Assembly: GCA_902631295.1 (NCBI GenBank)
Contig: CACOXV010000005.1
Location: 1-64,000, forward strand
Source: Paracoccaceae bacterium
GTDB taxonomy: Bacteria; Pseudomonadota; Alphaproteobacteria; Rhodobacterales; Rhodobacteraceae
Reading direction: 5' to 3'
DNA: 64,000 nt
Shown: positions 56,058 to 64,000 of the stretch, in pieces
Position numbering within the stretch: position 1 is the first letter of the stretch
How the letters are laid out: every line of letters begins with the position of its first letter
Notes under the pieces: generated by a model
What the model was told of the DNA's origin: nothing
What the model saw: only the letters and a program-made list of their open reading frames with translations
Databases searched by the model: none
Position numbers and translations under genes: made by a program

Positions 56058-58097
56058 CTAAGCCCGTCTTCGTCGTCGCCGGCCCAATTTCCCGTTTTTT
56101 TCGGATAAAGCGTTAAAAGAAGGGTTAGGAATTTGTACCAATTTATTTAGTTCTGTAAATGGGTCAGTCTTATGAGGTATGGCGTTAGCAGCTACAAAAT
56201 GCTCTTGGAACTTTGGTTCTACAGCGGTTTCTACTTTTGTAATTTTGCCTACTATTTCTTCGATACCAGCCCGTGCGTTTATGTTGCAAAGAGCAATTCT
56301 GGCACCAGTACCGGCAGCATTTCCGGCCGAGGTGACATTTTCAAGTGAGACATCAGGTATCATACCCAAAATCATTGCATGTTTAGACGAAATATGCGCC
56401 CCAAAGGCTCCTGCTAAAACAACTTTGTCAACACTATCAACACCCATTTCATCCATTAAGAGCTTTGCCCCAGCATATAATGCGGATTTTGCCAGTTGTA
56501 TTGCCCTGATGTCTCCTTGAGTAACTTGAATTGCAGGTTGAGATGCGTCGTTGCTATTGTGCAGTTGGTAAGAGTAAGTTCGCCCATTAGGTTTTGATCT
56601 TGGAGTTCCAGTTGCCTCAGGGCTTCCAATCAACCCACTTTCGTCGAGAAGTCCAGCAACTCGCATTTCTGCCACGGCTTCAATTATTCCGGAGCCACAT
56701 ATTCCTGTTATGCCAATTTTTTCTATACTGTCGTCAAAGCCAATTTCGTCTGACCATAGTTCAGATCCAATTACTTTAAACCTGGGCTCTTTGGAAATTG
56801 GGTCAATCTCCACTCTCTCTATTGCCCCAGGTGCGGCCCTCTGTCCTGAGCTGATCTGTGCACCTTCAAATGCTGGGCCAGTTGGAGATGAGCAGGCTAG
56901 TACCCGTTTTGTATTTCCCAACAATATTTCTGCATTAGTGCCAACATCAACAATTAGGACTAAATCTTCTGATTTATTCGGTTGTTCAGATAAAGCTACA
57001 GCAGCGGCATCTGCTCCAACATGACCAGCAATACATGGCAACAGGTATATTCGCGCATCATCAATCAATGACAACAAACTTAAATCTTTAGCATTTAGAT
57101 ATATTGACTGTGAAGTTGCTAAAGCAAATGGGGCCTGACCCAGCTCTGCCGGATCAATTCCAAGCAACAAATGGTGCATAACTGGATTGCAGACAAAAAC
57201 AGCCTCAAGTATATCTTCTTTATTTATACTAGCACTTTCTGCCAGATCTATGACTAATTTATCAATCGCTTTTCTGACTTCGGCGGTCATTGCCTCTGCT
57301 CCGTCTGCATTCATCATCGCGTAGCTGACACGGCTCATCAAATCCTCACCAAACCGGATTTGTGGATTCATAACTCCAGAACTTCCAATTACTTTTCCTG
57401 AACCTAAATCGGTTAAATGCGCTGCGATAGTAGTTGATCCCAAATCTATTGCTAACCCATAAATGCTGGCGTCATGGTAACCTGGCCAAATTTTTATAAT
57501 TCTTGAAATATTTTCGCTTGGAATCGAATTAACTGCCACAGTTACACTCCATTCGCCCTTGCGAAGAATGCTTTGGAGTTCTTTAACAATTGATAAACTA
57601 GCGTCTAGTTGATCTATCTTCCATTGTTCTGACAAAGCTGTTTTTAAGCGTTCTAGGTCACCCTTCGGTTCGTGCATGTCGGGTTTGAGAACCTCAACAT
57701 AATACAATTTTGTTGCAGGATTCATTTCGATATGTCGGGAGCTGGCAGCTTTTCTTATTACTTGCTTATGGACCTGACTTTCTGCTGGCACGTCCACGAC
57801 CAAATCACCTTGAATTTTTAGTTGACATCCCAATCTGCGATTAGGTTTTAAACCTCGCTTATCGTGATATCGTTGCTCGATTGCATTCCAAGTTGAAACT
57901 GCACTTTGATCTACTGAAACACCATGTTTTGGAAAATCTCCAAATGAAGGTGTTACTTGGCATTTACTGCAAATTCCTCTTCCGCCGCAAACACTATCTA
58001 AATCTACCCCAAGTTTTTGAGCGGCCTCCAATACGGGTGTTCCAGTCTCAAATTGCCCGCGTTTTCCAGATGGAGTGAATACTACCAAATGCTTCAT
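56058..58097 (-). CDS. RACo-like reductive activator of corrinoid proteins (DUF4445/ASKHA with [2Fe-2S] domain)
   Basis: 679 aa: an N-terminal ferredoxin-like domain with Cys37, Cys43, Cys46 (CGGRGICSKC) and Cys91 (LGCQL), a linker domain, then the ASKHA-type domain. The latter shows GLAIDLGSTTIAAHLTDL, LILIVDVGTNAEI-like VLIVDVGTNAEILLG, ITGICGSGIIEAVAEM and VVLAGAFGAHIS. RACo/RamA-type proteins reduce inactive cob(II)alamin on corrinoid proteins back to Co(I), using ATP. A genome carrying an MttB-family methyltransferase is expected to need one. The C-terminus is Arg-rich (LGRRRRRRA). Confidence 0.85.
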   Translation of the reverse strand: MKHLVVFTPSGKRGQFETGTPVLEAAQKLGVDLDSVCGGRGICSKCQVTPSFGDFPKHGVSVDQSAVSTWNAIEQRYHDKRGLKPNRRLGCQLKIQGDLVVDVPAESQVHKQVIRKAASSRHIEMNPATKLYYVEVLKPDMHEPKGDLERLKTALSEQWKIDQLDASLSIVKELQSILRKGEWSVTVAVNSIPSENISRIIKIWPGYHDASIYGLAIDLGSTTIAAHLTDLGSGKVIGSSGVMNPQIRFGEDLMSRVSYAMMNADGAEAMTAEVRKAIDKLVIDLAESASINKEDILEAVFVCNPVMHHLLLGIDPAELGQAPFALATSQSIYLNAKDLSLLSLIDDARIYLLPCIAGHVGADAAAVALSEQPNKSEDLVLIVDVGTNAEILLGNTKRVLACSSPTGPAFEGAQISSGQRAAPGAIERVEIDPISKEPRFKVIGSELWSDEIGFDDSIEKIGITGICGSGIIEAVAEMRVAGLLDESGLIGSPEATGTPRSKPNGRTYSYQLHNSNDASQPAIQVTQGDIRAIQLAKSALYAGAKLLMDEMGVDSVDKVVLAGAFGAHISSKHAMILGMIPDVSLENVTSAGNAAGTGARIALCNINARAGIEEIVGKITKVETAVEPKFQEHFVAANAIPHKTDPFTELNKLVQIPNPSFNALSEKNGKLGRRRRRRA

Positions 58098-58216
58098 ATA
58101 TTTATCCCATAACCCTGAATAAAATTTAGCAAGAGCTGATTAGAGAAAAACTCTAAAATCGCCAATTTTTGGTTTATCAGCGCCAAATACGAAATTTTTA
58201 CATCTTTTTTTAATAA

Positions 58217-59794
<1,578 letters not shown>

Positions 59795-59796
59795 GT

Positions 59797-60969
59797 ATGA
59801 CCCCTGCAGCACAAGTTTTTTCAGCTAGTCAAATTTTGCAAGAAATCCTTGACGGTAAAAAGGCTAAGTCTTCGCTTAAGGAATGGAGTAAAACGAACAG
59901 ATATGCAGGTTCAAAAGATAGACGTGCAATCAGAGACTTTGTTTACGATAGTTTAAGAATAAAGCGTAGCGCTCTTTCTAAAATAAAGGCACCCCACTCT
60001 GGTCGAAATTGGGCAGTGGGGGTTCTTCTAGAGACAAATGAGGATTTAGAAAAATATTTCAACGATGAAACTTACGCAAGCCCTCGCTTAACGGAAAAAG
60101 AGAAGTTTGCGATACAAAAGGCTAAAGAATATAAAAGTCCACCTGACGTAGAATTTAATGTACCGGCTTTTCTTTGGCCGATATGGACGGCAGACCTGGG
60201 TGATGAGGCGGTAACTGTCGCGAAGACATTATGTCAGAGAGCTCCCGCATTTCTAAGAGTAAATATTCGAAAAACGACAATCGAAAAAGCGCAGACAATA
60301 TTGAGTGGAGACGGAATTCAGACTTTAAAGCATCCTTCCATAATAACGGCCCTAAGGGTCACCGAGGGTCAAAATAAAATAAAAAACTGTATGGCTTATA
60401 AAAATGGCTTTGTTGAAATTCAGGATGCATCTAGCCAAGCTAGTGTTATCGACTTGCCAAGAGACAGTAATCTAAAAATTTTAGATTATTGTTGTGGCTC
60501 TGGCGGCAAATCACTTGCTTTAGACGCATGGACCAAAGGAAAAATTTTTGCTTACGATATTTCTCCGAGTAGATCTTTTAATTTAAAAACCAGAGCAGAA
60601 AGATCAAATGCACAAATTACAGAGATTTGTAAGCCAATAAATGAAATGTTTGATGTAATATTTTGTGATGTTCCGTGCTCTGGAAGTGGATCATGGCGAA
60701 GAGATCCTGATGGAAAATGGAAATTAAATGCGCACAGCTGGCAGAATCTTTTAGACACACAAATTGAGGTCCTTAACGAAGCTAAAGAACTTGTAAAAAC
60801 AGATGGTATTTTAATTTATGCGACATGCTCTGTGTTGTTGAGTGAGAATTATAAGCAGCTCGAAAAATTTTGCTCAATAAATCCGGAATTTGAAATTGAA
60901 AAAGCTCACCAGTTCTTACCTTCGGATTTAGGAGATGGTTTTTTCTATGGATTTTTGAAAAAAAAATAA
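59797..60969 (+). CDS. RsmB-like 16S rRNA m5C methyltransferase
   Basis: 390-aa SAM-dependent RNA (cytosine-C5) methyltransferase with an N-terminal NusB-like region. Motif I is LDYCCGSGGKSLAL, motif IV DVPCSGSGSWRRDP (Cys) and motif VI IYATCSVLLSEN (catalytic Cys). The two cysteines are the hallmark of the RsmB/NSUN family. Coupled to guaB. A typical neighbour arrangement in Rhodobacterales-like genomes is inferred, not checked. Confidence 0.9.
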   Translation: MTPAAQVFSASQILQEILDGKKAKSSLKEWSKTNRYAGSKDRRAIRDFVYDSLRIKRSALSKIKAPHSGRNWAVGVLLETNEDLEKYFNDETYASPRLTEKEKFAIQKAKEYKSPPDVEFNVPAFLWPIWTADLGDEAVTVAKTLCQRAPAFLRVNIRKTTIEKAQTILSGDGIQTLKHPSIITALRVTEGQNKIKNCMAYKNGFVEIQDASSQASVIDLPRDSNLKILDYCCGSGGKSLALDAWTKGKIFAYDISPSRSFNLKTRAERSNAQITEICKPINEMFDVIFCDVPCSGSGSWRRDPDGKWKLNAHSWQNLLDTQIEVLNEAKELVKTDGILIYATCSVLLSENYKQLEKFCSINPEFEIEKAHQFLPSDLGDGFFYGFLKKK

Positions 60970-61006
60970 AATTTTCTTGAAATGTTCTCATTTTGCCTCC
61001 ATAAGA

Positions 61007-61021
61007 GAACAATATAAGAAC
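61007..61021. promoter_or_regulatory. LexA (SOS) box upstream of recA
   Basis: GAAC-AATATAA-GAAC is, read on the other strand, GTTC-N7-GTTC, the alphaproteobacterial LexA consensus. It lies about 50 bases before the recA start. An additional TGTTCTC/GAGAACA inverted repeat spans 60983-61011 and overlaps the first half-site. Confidence 0.85.
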
Positions 61022-61071
61022 AAACGAGTGATTGCTGTTTAGTATTCACTATGAAATAAAGAGGTATTAAC

Positions 61072-62136
61072 ATGGCAGAGCTTTTATCAATGAGCGACAA
61101 AAAAGACGATGACAGACAAAAAGCATTAGAAAGTGCTTTAAGCCAAATTGAACGACAATTTGGTAAAGGTTCAATTATGAAGCTTGGCGATGAAAACGCT
61201 ATTCAAGAAATTGAGGCTACATCAACAGGTTCGTTAGGCCTTGATATAGCATTAGGCATAGGTGGTTTGCCAAAGGGGCGTATTGTAGAAATTTATGGCC
61301 CTGAAAGCTCGGGCAAAACAACCCTTACATTGCATTGTGTTGCAGAAGAGCAGAAAAAGGGCGGAGTATGTGCATTTGTAGATGCAGAGCATGCTCTTGA
61401 TCCGCAGTATGCAAAAAAGTTGGGAGTGGACTTAGATGAGTTACTAATTTCGCAACCAGATACCGGTGAGCAAGCTCTTGAAATTACAGACACACTAGTG
61501 CGTTCTGGAGCAGTTAGTATGGTGGTTGTTGATTCTGTTGCCGCTCTTACGCCCAAGTCAGAACTCGAGGGTGACATGGGGGATCATAATGTAGGTGTGC
61601 AAGCACGTTTAATGAGCCAGGCTATGAGGAAGTTAACTGGATCAATAAGTAGATCAAATTGTATGGTAATTTTTATTAACCAAATTCGTATGAAAATTGG
61701 TGTAATGTTTGGTAGCCCAGAAACTACAACAGGTGGTAATGCTCTTAAATTCTATAGTTCTGTTCGGCTTGATATAAGGCGCATAGGTGCAATTAAAGAC
61801 AGAGATGAAGTAATTGGGAACGCTACTAGAGTTAAAGTAGTAAAAAATAAAGTGGCACCACCGTTCAAGCAAGTAGAGTTTGATATCATGTATGGTGAGG
61901 GTATTTCTAAAAATGGCGAGCTTTTGGATTTAGGAGTAAAGGCTGGTGTCGTGGAAAAATCAGGTGCTTGGTATAGCTACCAGGAAGAGCGTATTGGACA
62001 GGGAAGGGAAAATGCAAAAATTTTCTTAAAGGAAAACCCTAATATTGCACTCTCAATAGAAGATAAAATTCGAGCTGCTCATGGTTTAGATTTTGATGTG
62101 GACAATGATGTCGGTGGTGAAGTTTTAGAAGCTTAG
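61072..62136 (+). CDS. recA: recombinase RecA
   Basis: ATP-dependent strand-exchange protein and SOS coprotease. 354 aa: GSIMKLG, Walker [12 protein letters not shown] near residue 75, [19 protein letters not shown], the L1/L2 DNA-binding loops ([44 protein letters not shown]), and [12 protein letters not shown]. Start ATG follows AAAGAGG. Regulated by the upstream LexA box. A strong terminator follows. Confidence 0.98.
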   Translation: MAELLSMSDKKDDDRQKALESALSQIERQFGKGSIMKLGDENAIQEIEATSTGSLGLDIALGIGGLPKGRIVEIYGPESSGKTTLTLHCVAEEQKKGGVCAFVDAEHALDPQYAKKLGVDLDELLISQPDTGEQALEITDTLVRSGAVSMVVVDSVAALTPKSELEGDMGDHNVGVQARLMSQAMRKLTGSISRSNCMVIFINQIRMKIGVMFGSPETTTGGNALKFYSSVRLDIRRIGAIKDRDEVIGNATRVKVVKNKVAPPFKQVEFDIMYGEGISKNGELLDLGVKAGVVEKSGAWYSYQEERIGQGRENAKIFLKENPNIALSIEDKIRAAHGLDFDVDNDVGGEVLEA

Positions 62137-62162
62137 ATTTTAAGTACTATATTTATTAACTA

Positions 62163-62187
62163 GGGTAGCAATTTTGCTGCCCTTTTT
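62163..62187 (+). terminator. rho-independent terminator of recA
   Basis: GGGTAGCA/TGCTGCCC stem (one G-T pair) with loop ATTT, followed by TTTTTATT, located 27 bases after the recA stop. Confidence 0.88.
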
Positions 62188-62259
62188 ATTGTTTTACGTG
62201 TTCGTTATAGACAACAACCAAAGCAATCATTAGAGCTAAAAAAAATATGAGAAAATATA

Positions 62260-64000
62260 ATGCGCACGTTAAATGATATAAGGTCTACATTTCTAGATTA
62301 TTTTAAAAAGCAGGGACATGAAGTTGTTCAATCTAGTTCACTGGTCCCTCGAAATGATCCTACCTTAATGTTTGCTAATTCTGGAATGGTCCAGTTCAAA
62401 AATCTATTCACAGGAGTGGAGTCACGAGATTATAAGCGCGCTGTAACTGCCCAAAAGTGTGTTAGAGCAGGTGGAAAACACAACGATCTTGATAATGTTG
62501 GCTATACTGCTCGGCACCATACATTTTTTGAAATGCTTGGAAACTTTAGCTTTGGGGATTATTTTAAATCTGAGGCAATACCGTTTGCATGGGAACTTAT
62601 TACAAAAGAATTTGATATTCCAAAAGAACGTCTTCTCGTAACCGTTTATCATACTGATGAAGATGCGGCATTGCTTTGGAAAAAGGTGGCAGGGCTTTCT
62701 GACGACAAGATAATTCGGATTTCATCCAATGATAATTTTTGGATGATGGGACCTACGGGACCATGCGGCCCATGTACGGAAATATTTTTTGATCACGGGG
62801 AAAAGTATTGGGGCGGCCCACCAGGTTCGCCAGAAGAGGATGGCGATAGATTTGTGGAAATCTGGAACCTAGTATTTATGCAATATGAACAATTTAAAGA
62901 CGGTACAAGGAAAGATCTTCCTAATCAGTCTATTGACACAGGGATGGGCATCGAACGTGTCGCTGCGTTGCTTCAAGGTACAAACGATAACTATGAAACG
63001 GATCTTATAAGGGCTCTAATCGACGCTTCCGCAGAAGCAACGGGTTCAAAGTCAGATGGCGATAACTCAAACCATCACAGAGTTATAGCAGATCATTTGC
63101 GATCTACCTCTTTTTTAATTGCTGATGGAGTAATGCCCTCAAACGAGGGTCGCGGTTATGTTCTGAGGCGAATAATGAGGCGCGCGATGCGGCATGCGCA
63201 TCTTCTTGGTGCCAAGGATCCTATTATGCATCAACTGGTTCCATCGCTTGTTGGGCAAATGGGAGCTGCATATCCAGAATTAGGTTCGGCCAAAGAGTTG
63301 ATAGAAGAAACATTACTAAATGAAGAAACCAAATTTAAGCAAACTTTGGAGCGCGGATTAAAATTGCTAGATGAAGAGCTTGATGGATTACCTACCGAAA
63401 TTCCGTTTCCTGGGCAGATTGCTTTCAAGCTTTATGACACTTATGGTTTTCCCTTGGATTTAACTCAGGACGCTTTACGAGAGAAGGGCCGTGTAGTTGA
63501 TCAAGAGGCGTTTCAAATTGCTATGGATGAGCAAAAAAGAAAGGCGAGAGCCGCGTGGACTGGTTCTGGCGAAACGGCTGATACGGCAATATTTTTTGAT
63601 ATTGCTGATAAACATGGAGTTACCGATTTTCTTGGTTATGATACTGAGGTCGCACAGGCTCAACTTATTGCTATCGTTAAAGATGGTGCATTGATCGAAA
63701 GTGCAGGTAAGGGCGATAAAGTTCAGTTAATCTTCAATCAAACCCCATTTTATGGAGAAAGTGGGGGTCAAGTCGGAGATACCGGAAATATTAGATTTGA
63801 AAATGGTGAAGCAAATATTGTTGACACGAAGCGTTCCGTTGGTGTTTTTGTTCATTTTGCAGAAATTAACTCAGGAATATTATCTGTAAATGAAGCAGTG
63901 GAATTGGAAGTTGAGGAATTGCGTAGATCTTCCGTGCGTGCCAATCATTCGGCAACTCATTTGTTACATGAAGCACTAAGAAATAAGTTAGGCAACCATG
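62260..64000 (+). CDS. alaS: alanyl-tRNA synthetase (3' end outside the window)
   Basis: Class II synthetase, not in the ORF track because it runs off the right edge; about 580 codons are present. The start [47 protein letters not shown] is diagnostic. [19 protein letters not shown] and the class II core [17 protein letters not shown] follow. The window also holds the start of the editing domain ([14 protein letters not shown] and [19 protein letters not shown], with the Zn-binding HSATH motif). The ATG at 62260 follows a gap of 123 bases after recA that includes the terminator. Confidence 0.97.
   Translation, partial: MRTLNDIRSTFLDYFKKQGHEVVQSSSLVPRNDPTLMFANSGMVQFKNLFTGVESRDYKRAVTAQKCVRAGGKHNDLDNVGYTARHHTFFEMLGNFSFGDYFKSEAIPFAWELITKEFDIPKERLLVTVYHTDEDAALLWKKVAGLSDDKIIRISSNDNFWMMGPTGPCGPCTEIFFDHGEKYWGGPPGSPEEDGDRFVEIWNLVFMQYEQFKDGTRKDLPNQSIDTGMGIERVAALLQGTNDNYETDLIRALIDASAEATGSKSDGDNSNHHRVIADHLRSTSFLIADGVMPSNEGRGYVLRRIMRRAMRHAHLLGAKDPIMHQLVPSLVGQMGAAYPELGSAKELIEETLLNEETKFKQTLERGLKLLDEELDGLPTEIPFPGQIAFKLYDTYGFPLDLTQDALREKGRVVDQEAFQIAMDEQKRKARAAWTGSGETADTAIFFDIADKHGVTDFLGYDTEVAQAQLIAIVKDGALIESAGKGDKVQLIFNQTPFYGESGGQVGDTGNIRFENGEANIVDTKRSVGVFVHFAEINSGILSVNEAVELEVEELRRSSVRANHSATHLLHEALRNKLGNH

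Noticed and set aside
56594-58078. Plus-strand ORFs within the RACo-like gene
   Set aside because: Antisense shadows without ribosome-binding sites or recognisable domains.

Overview
This window looks like chromosomal DNA from an AT-rich (judged by eye) free-living alphaproteobacterium, most plausibly a marine Rhodobacterales/roseobacter-type lineage. The inference rests on several things: the order aroA-cmk-rpsA-ihfB-lapA-trpF-trpB, an AroA resembling the alphaproteobacterial (CP4-like) type, aerobic cobaltochelatase genes cobS/cobT beside a J-domain protein and BolA, bamD followed by recN, a GAAC-N7-GAAC (alphaproteobacterial LexA) box before recA, and a DmdA-type methyltransferase. Species cannot be named from sequence alone. 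No rRNA, tRNA, CRISPR array, insertion sequence, prophage or transposase was found; almost all of the window is coding.

Layout. 0-7 kb: aroA, cmk, rpsA, ihfB, lapA-like, trpF and trpB, all on +. 6.9-13.7 kb (-): valS, and a compact sulfur-flavoured operon of SBP56-type methanethiol oxidase, [2Fe-2S] ferredoxin, CoA-binding protein, rhodanese and thiolase. 14-20.5 kb (+), divergent from it: a TPP-dependent enzyme, a transthyretin/HIU-hydrolase-like protein with an altered C-terminus, a DmdA-like (GcvT-fold) demethylase, a non-pyrrolysine MttB-family methyltransferase, a ketopantoate-reductase-like protein and a fumarylacetoacetase-family protein. 20.5-24.1 kb: hisBH and hisAFE on -, with an opposed DUF2147 gene between them. 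24.2-27.9 kb: an HDAC-family deacetylase, bamD, and a recN split by a frameshift. 27.9-38.6 kb: Xaa-Pro aminopeptidase, cobT, cobS, msrB, a J-domain protein, bolA, gatB and pepN. 38.7-47.2 kb: malate synthase G, a PuuD-like hydrolase, kynureninase, an MBL-fold protein with a degenerate metal site, and pntA/pntB. 47.4-54.4 kb: a divergently arranged peptide-type ABC transporter with an M20 amidohydrolase. 54.4-64 kb: moaA, a bactofilin, a RACo-like corrinoid activator, guaB, an RsmB-like methyltransferase, recA, and the 5' part of alaS running off the window.

How the genes fit together. The most interesting region is 9.9-20.5 kb. Two back-to-back operons share a 239-bp intergenic region with a perfect 7-bp inverted repeat (CAGTTAC-N5-GTAACTG). 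One side encodes a probable methanethiol oxidase with redox and sulfur-handling partners. The other encodes two different kinds of methyltransferase (folate-dependent GcvT/DmdA-like and corrinoid-type MttB-like) plus enzymes for 2-oxo-acid or ring chemistry. I infer a catabolic module for a methylated sulfonium or quaternary-amine compound. It lacks dmdB/C/D and a corrinoid carrier in the window, so the substrate is unknown. A RACo-like activator (56-58 kb) and the CobS/CobT cobalt chelatase subunits (29.7-32.7 kb) fit a genome that makes and uses cobalamin.

Limits. Functions are assigned from recognised motifs and family resemblance, with no database search. Start codons were moved from the ORF-track start where a Shine-Dalgarno sequence, translational overlap or family alignment favoured another codon.
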